Origin: a virus
IMG/VR virus record: IMGVR_UViG_3300027917_000155
Coordinates: 1-27,227 of that record
DNA: 27,227 nt
Strand: one strand, 5' to 3'
Below are positions 1 through 7,186 of the stretch, one piece after another (positions within the stretch are counted from its first letter, which is position 1; each line of letters begins with the position of its first letter). A program made the translations under genes and the position numbers. The notes under the pieces were generated by a model, which worked only from the letters and a program-made list of their open reading frames with translations, was not told the origin of the DNA and made no database searches.

Positions 1-369
1 CATACCGCCAGCCATAAGAGCTTCATCGGTTATCTGAATTAGAGGGAACGCATCTTCCAGGATGTTCTTCTTCACTTTCAATACTTCCCACTCTTCATCT
101 GAAACATCTTCCCTTATCATACCCTTTAAGATGGTAGGCAAAGGATCGCTCGCTCGCCGATTAAGTAAGGCATCAACATATTCGGGCTTTATGGTTCTCC
201 TGATGTAGCCGTCCCATTCTGAATTATAAACACTCATAGCCCAATAAAGCGTTTGTTTCGGGGTTAAGGTATTTTCTTTAATGAGAGAACAGGAAATAAA
301 GCCAAGGATCCCTTGCAGTAAACATATTGCCACTAAAATGCTAACCGTTTGATTGTATATCTTTCTCAT
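1..369 (-). CDS. Predicted lipoprotein, 3' end beyond window
   Basis: Hand translation of the minus strand from an ATG at 369 stays open to base 1, giving the first 123 residues of a protein whose C-terminus lies outside the window. The start follows a strong GGAGGTG Shine-Dalgarno inside the end of the upstream gene. Residues 1-26 form a signal sequence (MRK, then a hydrophobic stretch) ending in GFISC, which fits the permissive lipobox pattern with Cys27 as the lipidated residue. The mature part is mixed helical and I recognise no family. Lipoproteins in phage late operons can be spanins, superinfection-exclusion proteins or moron products; none can be singled out here. Confidence 0.7.
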   Translation of the reverse strand, partial: MRKIYNQTVSILVAICLLQGILGFISCSLIKENTLTPKQTLYWAMSVYNSEWDGYIRRTIKPEYVDALLNRRASDPLPTILKGMIREDVSDEEWEVLKVKKNILEDAFPLIQITDEALMAGGM

Positions 370-544
370 TTTTCACCTCCTTTCTTTGGCATTTTTCACA
401 TATTGTAAAAATCTTATGGACTTGCTCTTCCATGATAGCAAGATAAAGTTCAAGGGATTCAGAATAGCCAAAAGCGGCTCTAATCAATCCTATTTCCCCC
501 AGGATAGAAGCAAGGCTTCTCTGTATATCTTGTTTCCTACACAT
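341..544 (-). CDS. Small hypothetical protein, 67 aa
   Basis: The start ATG at 544 overlaps the stop of the upstream membrane-protein gene as TAATG, and the 3' end overlaps the lipoprotein gene by 29 bases, so it is translationally coupled in the leftward operon. The protein is helical, with a C-terminal CEKC-type Cys pair (ICEKCQRK) that could be half of a zinc site. Phage small genes of this kind next to a membrane protein and a lipoprotein may belong to a lysis or exclusion cassette, but nothing in the sequence proves it. Confidence 0.65.
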   Translation of the reverse strand: MCRKQDIQRSLASILGEIGLIRAAFGYSESLELYLAIMEEQVHKIFTICEKCQRKEVKNEKDIQSNG

Positions 545-942
545 TACTGTGCATATTTCTTCATTAGGATCCTTTTTATCTCATTCATCGAAGCATCCAG
601 TTTGCTTGTTATACGAGCGACATCATCTTCATGTGCTCTGGATAGTTTTGCAATATCAGCCCTTATTAAAGCCGATTCATACTGTAATGCTGGAAATTCT
701 ATTTTATTTTTGTCAAGTTCGGCTATTTTTGCATTGGTTTCCGCTATAGATTGGACATAACATGAATGAGCACGATCATCACATAGATAATTCCAACCGA
801 TAACAGAAATCAAAATAGTTACCAGGATAATAAGCAATCCACCAATAAGCTCCAAAGATACTGTTCGATACCATTTTTCAAAACCGTTTCTGTATTCCCC
901 ATTCAACTTTTCCTTCGCTTTCCCTGCGGCATCTTTCGCCAT
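544..942 (-). CDS. Single-span membrane protein with coiled coil
   Basis: I place the start at the ATG at 942 (MAKDAAGK), preceded by GGGAG at good spacing and lying just after the stop of the zinc-ribbon gene; an upstream ATG at 1026 would add 28 residues and overlap that gene. The 132-residue protein has a charged N-terminus, one strong transmembrane segment at about 30-50 (LELIGG to SVIGW), then a heptad-like region from about 64 to 130. One TM plus a long coiled coil is typical of holin-associated or inner-membrane spanin-like proteins. The lipoprotein gene two places downstream would suit a spanin pair, but this is only a topology argument. Confidence 0.7.
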   Translation of the reverse strand: MAKDAAGKAKEKLNGEYRNGFEKWYRTVSLELIGGLLIILVTILISVIGWNYLCDDRAHSCYVQSIAETNAKIAELDKNKIEFPALQYESALIRADIAKLSRAHEDDVARITSKLDASMNEIKRILMKKYAQ

Positions 943-977
943 TGTCAATAACTCCCATCCCCCCCTTTTACGGTGAG

Positions 978-1184
978 CTAGAGTTGTCGTATATTTACCA
1001 ATTCTTTGCAATCTTTCATGGGACATTTTATCTGTATTGCCCCCCTGAAATCACCTTTGAAAAAAAGGTAATTACAATATGGACACCTGACCTGGGCATC
1101 CTGATTGACCTGTATCACGCTCCCTTTGTATTTTTCTATGGTTAGAGCTCTTGACTTGTGCTTCCTGAAATCCTTCCTGTTCAT
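978..1184 (-). CDS. Com-like zinc-ribbon protein
   Basis: A 68-residue protein starting in an ATGA overlap with the scaffold-like gene. Residues 33-60 carry VRCPYCNYLFFKG then IQIKCPMKDC, the layout of Mu Com-family zinc ribbons (short proteins with RCxxC, a phage-typical FxKG turn, then IKCP). Com of phage Mu activates translation of mom by binding mRNA; homologues are widespread in phages and often have no known target. Here the second Cys pair is C-x4-C (Cys54, Cys59) instead of the usual C-x2-C, so metal geometry may differ. No mom-like gene is visible in the window. Confidence 0.65.
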   Translation of the reverse strand: MNRKDFRKHKSRALTIEKYKGSVIQVNQDAQVRCPYCNYLFFKGDFRGAIQIKCPMKDCKELVNIRQL

Positions 1185-2245
1185 TGTCTTTGTTCTCGTA
1201 GCTTCCTCGTTGCTTCGGCAAAACCACCAGAGAAATCATCCTCGGCTACTTCCCCTGCTTTCTTCTTACTGGTCTTACTTGCGTTTGCTGAATGACTATG
1301 AAGGTTTTTCGTCTTGTCAAGTTTTTCTTTCTTCTGCTTATCCCCCTCTGACAGTTGCTTCTTTGCTCGATCTTCCTTGTAATACTTCAAGACGGCGGCG
1401 TTATCCCTCGGATTCTCGGATAAAGCAAGTGCCTGATAAAGTTCTGGCTGTTCTTTGAGCCAAGTCCAAAATTCTGGATTCGGGGCTCTTTCTCCTGTTT
1501 CCAGGTGTTTGTTTCCATCGTAAACAATCTCTTCGTAATCGGGGACCAGCCTGGAAAGTGCTACCTGGGTCCTCAAATTGGCAATAACCTGATCCTGTTG
1601 TTCCAGGTGGTCTAGCAATTCCTGGGGGAGCTCCCCTTCTTTCTCCCTTCCCTGTAAAGCTGTTTTTACGAGCTTTTTAAGGATTGGCATAACCTCTGGC
1701 ATATCTTCAAGGAAGTCCTTCTCCTTCTCATCAAGCTCAATAGATTCCAGGAGATCTACCTCTTCCTCTTTATCCTTTTCTTTGTCCTTCGTTTTCTCTT
1801 TAGCCTTGGATTTTGCGGCTTTTTTCTTCGGGGCTGGCTCTTCCTCTTCTTCCTCTTCTTCCTCGTCCTTGGATTTCTCCATTATTTTTTTGAGCCGTTC
1901 CGCCCTTGCTTGTATATCTTTCTCTGCTTCTCCCTTTTCTTCCCCCTCTCCTTCTTTGTCGGACTTTTCCTTTGTTGATTTCTTCCCTTCGCTTCCTTTC
2001 TTTCCATCTCCTTCTTCATCCGACTTATCTCCAGAGCTTTTTCCAGCTTTTTCTTCGCTTTTTTCCTCATCAAGCTGTTCTTCACCGTCCTTACCAGTTT
2101 TTTTGCCCTTTCTAATAGCATCAGCAAAGCCCTCTGAAAAAAGTTCGCCCTGTTCGTCTACAGGATCCTTCTGGTCCTTTTCATCCTTTTGCTCTTCCTC
2201 TTGCCCCTTCTCTTCGGGGTCCTGGGTCTTTTCATCTTTTGGCAT
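1181..2245 (-). CDS. Highly charged scaffold-like head protein
   Basis: A 354-residue protein starting after AAGGAG. Residues 1-165 are almost entirely Glu, Asp, Lys, Gln and Gly, including a run of nine Glu. The part from about 165 to 300 is predicted helical/coiled-coil and resembles the folded half of phage scaffolding proteins. Position after the portal and small head genes, extreme charge and helical content support a capsid-assembly scaffold. Unusually, a short motif is present near both ends: FSEGFADAIRK at 36-46 and FSGGFAEATRK at 338-348. An alternative is a minor head protein or internal virion protein. No protease is visible in the window. Confidence 0.6.
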   Translation of the reverse strand: MPKDEKTQDPEEKGQEEEQKDEKDQKDPVDEQGELFSEGFADAIRKGKKTGKDGEEQLDEEKSEEKAGKSSGDKSDEEGDGKKGSEGKKSTKEKSDKEGEGEEKGEAEKDIQARAERLKKIMEKSKDEEEEEEEEEPAPKKKAAKSKAKEKTKDKEKDKEEEVDLLESIELDEKEKDFLEDMPEVMPILKKLVKTALQGREKEGELPQELLDHLEQQDQVIANLRTQVALSRLVPDYEEIVYDGNKHLETGERAPNPEFWTWLKEQPELYQALALSENPRDNAAVLKYYKEDRAKKQLSEGDKQKKEKLDKTKNLHSHSANASKTSKKKAGEVAEDDFSGGFAEATRKLREQRQ

Positions 2246-2266
2246 GGTTTAAATCTCCTTAAAAGT

Positions 2267-2295
2267 AGAGCTCCCCCAGGTTATGAGGGAGCTCT
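2267..2295 (-). terminator. Hairpin terminator after the ConA-like gene
   Basis: A perfect 9-bp inverted repeat (AGAGCTCCC / GGGAGCTCT) with an 11-nt loop sits between the ConA-like gene (stop at 2320) and the scaffold-like gene (start 2245). Read leftward it is followed by ACTTTT, a weak U-tract. It could be a partial Rho-independent terminator lowering downstream expression or an mRNA 3' stabiliser. Confidence 0.55.
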
Positions 2296-2319
2296 GTTAA
2301 AAGTGGTGCAGAAAAGATC

Positions 2320-3105
2320 TTATCTTTCTTGCACGATCTTGATCCAATCAACCATCATGGTTTCAGCGTTTGCACTACCGCATTTAACCACACAACAAGC
2401 TGTCATTTCTTCCCCTGCCGTTGGTAATGTAGTAACGTGCGTAGCCACTTTCTGACCATCAATGTAAAAATCAATCTGGACAGGAGTGGCAATAAAGCCC
2501 AGCCGTACCCAGGTTGCACTCTCCCTGGTGTTTACCTCTGTTGATTCAAATGCGGCGGCTCCATCACCTGAAACAGCGTTCCATACGGTCCCACCGTCAT
2601 ATTTAGCAAAACCGATATGGTCATCATCAGCGATCCCAGCTCCATCATTCACCAATGGGACCGCATCAGCCAACGTCCCCTGGGTCATTCCCACGAAGAT
2701 GTTAGAATCGTCCGTATTCTCTTCGGTGAAAAGGACTCTGGCTTCAAAGAAGAGCCTTTTCCCTACTTCAACGCTGAACTCTTCATTTGTCCTTCCCAGG
2801 ATCTTAGCCTGATTGTCTGTACCGCTACTGGTTAAGAGAACAATTCCCCCTGGAAGGGTTTCATCACTCGCTAACGATCCTCCAGTTCCACCTTCGGTCC
2901 ACCCCTTATGAGTGTCCAGGTAGCCCAGGAAATCATCAAAGAGCTCAAAAGCCGATGCTGGATCTCCCAGGGCAACATTAGGGGCTAATTGCCAGATTGG
3001 TGAAACATTCCCCCCTGGTCCCTGGATGGGTTTCAAAAACTGTACTGGCTGTTTGAAAATCATTGGACTTGTTACTACTTGTAAACCTGATGGAAATACT
3101 TTCAT
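2320..3105 (-). CDS. ConA/LamG-like beta-sandwich virion protein
   Basis: The start is the ATG at 3105 (MKVFPSG) after GGAGGACAGGAAC; the open frame extends a few codons further but lacks a better ribosome site. The 261-residue protein has an N-terminal arm of about 50 residues, then from about FELFDDFLG onward a beta-rich domain with the pattern FFEARVLF, NIFVGMTQG, HIGFAKYDGG, WVRLGFI and IDFYIDGQKVA, typical of concanavalin A-like jelly rolls on phage particles. Such proteins act as head decoration or glycan-binding coat proteins. Its location between portal and scaffold genes and its flanking hairpins (2267-2295, 3136-3155) suggest an abundant virion component. I cannot exclude a role as a coat protein. 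Confidence 0.65.
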   Translation of the reverse strand: MKVFPSGLQVVTSPMIFKQPVQFLKPIQGPGGNVSPIWQLAPNVALGDPASAFELFDDFLGYLDTHKGWTEGGTGGSLASDETLPGGIVLLTSSGTDNQAKILGRTNEEFSVEVGKRLFFEARVLFTEENTDDSNIFVGMTQGTLADAVPLVNDGAGIADDDHIGFAKYDGGTVWNAVSGDGAAAFESTEVNTRESATWVRLGFIATPVQIDFYIDGQKVATHVTTLPTAGEEMTACCVVKCGSANAETMMVDWIKIVQER

Positions 3106-3135
3106 GTTCCTGTCCTCCAAAAAGGATTATTATTT

Positions 3136-3155
3136 CATGCTCCGCATAGAGCATG
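3136..3155 (-). other. Intergenic hairpin upstream of ConA-like gene
   Basis: A perfect 7-bp inverted repeat (CATGCTC / GAGCATG) with a 6-nt loop lies 31 bases before the ConA-like start codon, between it and the 86-residue gene. It could be an mRNA processing or 5'-stabilising structure; on the leftward transcript it is followed by an AU-rich stretch (AAATAATAATCCTTTTT), so weak termination is also possible. Confidence 0.45.
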
Positions 3156-3158
3156 GAC

Positions 3159-3419
3159 CTATGCTGGTTTTTCTTCCTCTGGTAGTGCGTCTAAATACTC
3201 CAGGGCATGAATCGGTAAATCCCTGATTCCCTGGTACGCCTGGAGCTGTCCAAGATAATGGAATACCTGGGTAGCTTCAAAATTAAGTGCCGCCTTACTG
3301 GATAGAATTTGTTGGACCGCTTCGATCCTTTTATCAACTATTTCCAAGATAGCTGAACTATAAGGATCTTCCTGGGCTTTTGCTAAGTAATGGGCAAGTT
3401 TCTCCTCTTCTACTAGCAT
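3159..3419 (-). CDS. Small head-region protein, 86 aa
   Basis: Starts at an ATG after AGGAGAGCTCT and encodes a fully helical, acidic protein (MLVEEEKLAHYLAKAQEDP onward) with a repeated amphipathic pattern and no cysteines. It sits between DUF3008 and the ConA-like virion gene in the head-gene cluster. Small helical proteins at this place in tailed phages are often virion-assembly accessories, but no family is recognised. Its operon position and clean ribosome site make it a real gene. Confidence 0.65.
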   Translation of the reverse strand: MLVEEEKLAHYLAKAQEDPYSSAILEIVDKRIEAVQQILSSKAALNFEATQVFHYLGQLQAYQGIRDLPIHALEYLDALPEEEKPA

Positions 3420-3430
3420 AGAGCTCTCCT

Positions 3431-3610
3431 TTACATTAATCTGGTTAGTCCTGTTTTCTTCTTGTGCTTCGGCAATCCTTTCTTTGGTGTCGATGCGAAC
3501 TTCCGAAGGTCCTTGACACTCATGGAAAGCATACTCTTGTCCTTCAACTTCTTTGGATTATGGAGTGCGATTGCCGCCATAGCCTGTTGAGCTTTACTCT
3601 TAGCTGGCAT
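3431..3610 (-). CDS. DUF3008 family small phage protein
   Basis: The start at 3610 gives MPAKSKAQQAMAAIALHNP, which matches the conserved N-terminus of the DUF3008 family (MPAKSKAQQ...A..AL), and the later part MLSMSVKDLRKFASTPKKGLP matches its second conserved block (SM...L..FAST..K.LP). At 59 residues it has the family's usual length. The next frame upstream would add 12 residues that overlap the preceding small gene. DUF3008 proteins are basic, common near phage portal and head genes, and have no established function. The stop of the upstream 55-residue gene lies two bases away, so translation is coupled. Confidence 0.8.
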   Translation of the reverse strand: MPAKSKAQQAMAAIALHNPKKLKDKSMLSMSVKDLRKFASTPKKGLPKHKKKTGLTRLM

Positions 3611-3611
3611 T

Positions 3612-3779
3612 TTACCTACCCATTCCTCCCCTTCCCATTGATCCACCCTGGTATCCCTTAACTCCCTTTTTCATATTTCCTACCAGGGATCCAGGTTTCG
3701 GGGTCATCCAATCGGGAAGAAAACTGAATAATCCGCTTTTCTTTTTCTTCTTCTTTTTATTGTTTTCCATTTCCGACAT
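3612..3779 (-). CDS. Small basic protein, 55 aa, after portal
   Basis: Found by hand translation: ATG at 3779 after GGAGAGTTCATT, stop TAA at 3612-3614, immediately followed by the DUF3008 start. The sequence begins MSEMENN, then seven lysines, then SGLFSFLPDWMTPKPGSLVG and a Gly/Met/Arg-rich tail. The FSFLPDWMTP segment is amphipathic and could be a short binding peptide. It fills the otherwise empty gap between portal and DUF3008 with stop-start coupling, which supports expression. No family recognised. Confidence 0.65.
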   Translation of the reverse strand: MSEMENNKKKKKKKSGLFSFLPDWMTPKPGSLVGNMKKGVKGYQGGSMGRGGMGR

Positions 3780-3791
3780 AATGAACTCTCC

Positions 3792-5900
3792 TTACGCTGT
3801 GGCTTGTTTCTTAGCCTTTGGTTTGGCTTTCGCCTTTGCTTTGGGTTTAGCCTTTGCCTTCTCCTGTAATCTCTTCATTTTTATATCCTTGCCGTTCTCT
3901 ATGCTCCTAACCTTGCTGTCCACTTCGGCTTTCGCTAGGTCAACTTCTCCTTTTGCCTGGATCTCATCTATCTTATTCTTTGATTTTTCGTCCTCGATAA
4001 TGAGCTCTCTTTGAAGCTCGTTATCCCCTTTCTGGTCCTCTTTTTCCACTTCTACCTCTGCTTCGGCTTCGAGCTGGGCTCTGGCAAGCTGTAGCTGTTG
4101 CTGGAACGCTTCTTCCTGGGCTTGTGCTTGAAGCTCTTGCATTTCCGCTTTCTCTTCCTCGGTGTAAAGAATCTGATCTGGATCCAGGTCAAGGGCTTTA
4201 GCCATTTCTTCAAGAATAGGTCTTACCTTTGCTTCATTCACAAGGATCTCATTGAGCATGATAATTTCCAGGAACGTCCGTAATGATTGCAGTTTGAGGA
4301 CCTTTGATTGAAATGAATTGAAGCCCAGCGAATGAACGGTATAATCCCCCTGGAGATCTAAATACTCTGGATTGTTCATGTTGTAATCATAGAGATCCTC
4401 GATAACTGGCTCCAGGTAGTCCTCGTCTATATTCTTTACCACTTGCCCCATGTACTTCCCAGCGTTTTGGAGAAGGATGTTGATCTCACCCAGGGTATCG
4501 GGCTTCTTCTTCGGGGCTAGGTCCCCCTGCATAATCCTGGGGATCATGGACTCTTCATCTGAATGTTGCTTCGCTATTCCCAAAAGCTCGATGAGCTGTG
4601 CCGCCACGTTCTGAATCGTGATGGATCCCATAGCCGCCCTAATATCCGTACCCTGTTTAAATCTAAACGTCTTGCCTGGGTAAAGCTCTTTCTTCTGACC
4701 TGGGGCTAGGGAATCGCTATCAACCCCGATAATGACATTTCCTGATAGTGCTATATTGTCTATGATGTTTCGGTAGGCTCCGTTTATGATCTGCTGGGCA
4801 TCCACTACATTCCTGGCGGTCCCGATTCCATGAATCTCATCCAGGACAGATTCAAAACGGCATTTTCGGTAGGGTCTTTTCCCTGTGTCATTCAGAAGCA
4901 CTCGGACTATGGTTTCATCACACATTATGATGGTACATTCAATATCATCCCCTAGTTCGGGAGCTATATCAAGTTCGTGTTGCTCGTTTGCCGATGTTGC
5001 AATAGAAGTTTGAATGTCCTGGGGGAACTCATCTAGGAATTTCCTGGGGACCCTCCCCCAAAATTCAATATAGCGGATTGTTCGATCTGGATTGTTGATC
5101 TCTCTTAAATGGGGGGCTTTACTGGAAGTATCGCCTTGTGGCTGGGATCTCTGAATATCCTCGCTTATAACCTTGTCAATCGCTTCATCATCATACCCTG
5201 GTTTCCCCTTCATCATGCGAAGGTCAAAAGCAGATATATAATCTCGCTCAATTATACCTCTTCCCTGCTGGGGATCCTCGTATTCAGGATCCATGAACAT
5301 ATTCCATACCGTTTTATATTCTATGCAAGGTTTCATTTCTACCAATGTTTCCTGTTCAAACCTTGCAAATTCCTGATTACCTTCAAATCCCTGGGGATAC
5401 CTTCTCGCCCATCTCTTTTTCTCCACTTCCTTGAACAAAGGGCTCTTTACCCAGGTTTCGCCGTAGAGTGCCATGCTGAAAGTCCCCTTCATAAACTGCC
5501 TGTCGGCTTTGCACTCTGTTAGCTGGTCCCTGATCTTCTCTTGCATCTGATCGCTTTGGGCTTCGGCAATCTCTATCTCTTCGGGAGCGTAACTTTCCAC
5601 ATTAGGCTTTAAGAGGAATGGGATCTGTCCACCCTGTAAAACCAGATCATTGAGGAAGGTGTATGCCATTACTACCTTTTCCTTCACCACTCGCACAAAA
5701 ACCTTGCTCTTCCAATCATCTTCGTTTTTCTTCCTAACGGTGTCCTTACTCTTCCAGGTCTTAGACTCTTCTTCTGCCTGGAAGTTGTCAAGGTCCTCTT
5801 GCCACTCGATTTCCTTTTCCTTCCGTAGCTGTCCCCAATCCTGGTACATTTCTTCCAGGTAGCCCGATAAGGTGGTTTTTCGTGGTGTACTTACTGCCAT
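3792..5900 (-). CDS. Portal protein
   Basis: A 702-residue protein between the terminase block and the small head genes. Known portals are dodecameric rings at one capsid vertex through which terminase pumps DNA. The sequence has a helical N-terminus (YLEEMYQDWGQL), a segment VVMAYTFLNDLVLQGG, the wing-like middle with EYKTVWNMFMDPEYEDP, a conserved portal-type block (NGAYRNIIDNIALSGN, IPRIMQGD) around 370-470, and a long coiled-coil, charged tail ending in a KAKPKAK repeat. This arrangement resembles P22/podovirus-type large portals more than HK97-type ones. The Lys-Ala tail is unusual and may contact DNA. Confidence 0.8.
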   Translation of the reverse strand: MAVSTPRKTTLSGYLEEMYQDWGQLRKEKEIEWQEDLDNFQAEEESKTWKSKDTVRKKNEDDWKSKVFVRVVKEKVVMAYTFLNDLVLQGGQIPFLLKPNVESYAPEEIEIAEAQSDQMQEKIRDQLTECKADRQFMKGTFSMALYGETWVKSPLFKEVEKKRWARRYPQGFEGNQEFARFEQETLVEMKPCIEYKTVWNMFMDPEYEDPQQGRGIIERDYISAFDLRMMKGKPGYDDEAIDKVISEDIQRSQPQGDTSSKAPHLREINNPDRTIRYIEFWGRVPRKFLDEFPQDIQTSIATSANEQHELDIAPELGDDIECTIIMCDETIVRVLLNDTGKRPYRKCRFESVLDEIHGIGTARNVVDAQQIINGAYRNIIDNIALSGNVIIGVDSDSLAPGQKKELYPGKTFRFKQGTDIRAAMGSITIQNVAAQLIELLGIAKQHSDEESMIPRIMQGDLAPKKKPDTLGEINILLQNAGKYMGQVVKNIDEDYLEPVIEDLYDYNMNNPEYLDLQGDYTVHSLGFNSFQSKVLKLQSLRTFLEIIMLNEILVNEAKVRPILEEMAKALDLDPDQILYTEEEKAEMQELQAQAQEEAFQQQLQLARAQLEAEAEVEVEKEDQKGDNELQRELIIEDEKSKNKIDEIQAKGEVDLAKAEVDSKVRSIENGKDIKMKRLQEKAKAKPKAKAKAKPKAKKQATA

Positions 5901-5902
5901 AA

Positions 5903-6274
5903 TTACCTCTTCTTTTGTTTCAGGGTGTTAAAAAGCTGGGTTTTTTGAGCTTCCAGTTTTCCTATCTCCTGGTTGAGCTGGTTAATCCTCATTTTCTGGC
6001 TGTCGTTGCATTTCCCCCCCTGCTGGGTATCAATATAGTTCTGGAGCTTTATTTTTTCCATCCTCGCCTGATCCAGTTTCCATTGAACTATATCTAGCTT
6101 GGTCCAGGTATCCCCCTTTTCCATAGCTATGTAGATCGCTTGCTTTTCTTCTTCGGTACAAACAGCATTATCGTAATAACTTACCGCCAGGATCCCCAGC
6201 ATAAAAAAAAGGACAAGTCCACAAAGGGTCTTGCCCAATACAGTTTGAAGAAATTCCAGTAATTTATTAAACAT
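5903..6274 (-). CDS. Membrane-anchored coiled-coil protein
   Basis: Start chosen at the ATG at 6274 (MFNKLLEFLQ), which overlaps the end of the upstream gene by eight bases; the longer frame adds an Arg/Pro-rich stretch unlikely to be translated. The 123-residue protein has a transmembrane segment at about 12-34, then a long amphipathic helix (LDQARMEKIKLQNY, and QKMRINQLNQEIGKLEAQ with clear heptads). This is the topology of inner-membrane spanins or small virion-linked anchors. It lies directly before the portal gene. Function not assigned. Confidence 0.65.
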   Translation of the reverse strand: MFNKLLEFLQTVLGKTLCGLVLFFMLGILAVSYYDNAVCTEEEKQAIYIAMEKGDTWTKLDIVQWKLDQARMEKIKLQNYIDTQQGGKCNDSQKMRINQLNQEIGKLEAQKTQLFNTLKQKKR

Positions 6275-6935
6275 AGCTTTCGGGTATCTCCTGGGGCTCC
6301 ATCGGTTTCTGATAGGGGAACTTCTCAACCCCAGCGATAAGGCTTCTTAGTGCCTTAATTCCTGGGATTTCACTATCGTCTAGGACCACACTCTTTTTCT
6401 GTTCGTTCATTTGATCGAAGAGATTACCTATTATTGATCGGTCCCCTGCATCCTGGGAAATCTTTATCTTCCCTAATCGCTGGTATTCCAGGATCAGGTT
6501 ATCTACCCCTTCGTGGGCATCTAATTTCTTGCCCTTGGTCCCATGTGTTACATACTCCGCTTCAATAAAGACAGGGGAACATCGTATTAAGGGCTCCCTT
6601 TGGATCTGTTGCAAATATCGAGCGTGATCCTTCTGGTTTGAATAATAATAATATCGGCACAGGTACTTTTTCCAAGCGTCCTTGAAGAACAGCCATAGAG
6701 GTTTCTCCATCCCATCCGTTGTCCTTATAGTCCAAAACGGAAATTCCTCGTATATCCAGAGAACGCCTGTCCGTACATTTTGAGCTGACAATAGAGCATA
6801 CCCAGGATTCAGCCCAAGAGCCCATTCGATAGCCCCCACCACATAGTATTTATCAACATCCGCTTCCTTCTCTCTAAAGAAAAGTCTAGTTAGATGATCT
6901 TCCTGACTAAACTTAGCTTTGTACGGCTTTTCCAT
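6267..6935 (-). CDS. Protein with terminase-nuclease-like (RNase H) motif
   Basis: A 222-residue protein of unknown family. Residues 31-66 read YYVVGAIEWALGLNPGYALL then a turn and VLWIYEEF, closely resembling the first strands of the RNase H-like nuclease half of large terminases (G.DWG..NP.......G.L.IYDE), with Glu37 where the first catalytic Asp usually stands. The later part has further acidic pairs (HEGVDN, QDAGDRS, VVLDDSEIPG). A full terminase with its own nuclease half is encoded at 7903-9336, so this may be a stand-alone nuclease-like paralogue or a degenerate packaging accessory. The start at 6935 overlaps the Tat/poly-serine gene by 46 bases. Confidence 0.5.
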   Translation of the reverse strand: MEKPYKAKFSQEDHLTRLFFREKEADVDKYYVVGAIEWALGLNPGYALLSAQNVRTGVLWIYEEFPFWTIRTTDGMEKPLWLFFKDAWKKYLCRYYYYSNQKDHARYLQQIQREPLIRCSPVFIEAEYVTHGTKGKKLDAHEGVDNLILEYQRLGKIKISQDAGDRSIIGNLFDQMNEQKKSVVLDDSEIPGIKALRSLIAGVEKFPYQKPMEPQEIPESYV

Positions 6936-7186
6936 ATATCATCCGTTGCCTTCGATAATAGCTCGGCGGCTATTTCCCCTGCTCTCCTGGGATTTATATC
7001 TCCGTAGCACGAACTTGAAGAAGAACTCGATGAAGAGGATGAAGAGGAAGAAGTGTAAATCGGGTTATCTTTTATGTACTGCCTGTCTATCTCTTCACAA
7101 GTCAACGAGCTCTCTTGGATCTTCTTTGCTACTACCAGCCCCAGGGAGCCCAGCCCCAGGACCTTTAGAAACTGCCTTCTTTTCAT
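6890..7186 (-). CDS. Tat-signal protein with poly-serine linker
   Basis: A 98-residue protein starting after GGAGGAAATGGAGA. Its N-terminus MKRRQFLKVLGLGSLGLVVA is a textbook twin-arginine signal (RRxFLK, then a weakly hydrophobic Gly/Leu segment), so the folded product would be exported by the host Tat system. After residue 45 comes an uninterrupted run of about 14 serines, then a Cys and a basic helical C-terminus (PRRAGEIAAELLSKA). Its first 92 bases overlap the upstream zinc-ribbon gene in another frame. The same kind of poly-serine occurs in the adhesin at the right end of the window. Function unknown. Confidence 0.65.
   Translation of the reverse strand: MKRRQFLKVLGLGSLGLVVAKKIQESSLTCEEIDRQYIKDNPIYTSSSSSSSSSSSSSSCYGDINPRRAGEIAAELLSKATDDIWKSRTKLSLVRKII

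Noticed and set aside
1181-2245. Scaffold-like protein as a TolA/eukaryotic-type filament protein
   Set aside because: The charged repeats look similar by composition, but position after portal and small head genes and lack of any membrane segment favour a capsid-assembly role.
1782-2252. Plus-strand Ser/Phe-rich frame (156 codons)
   Set aside because: Antisense of the Glu/Lys-rich scaffold-like gene; composition is the expected mirror and there is no ribosome site.
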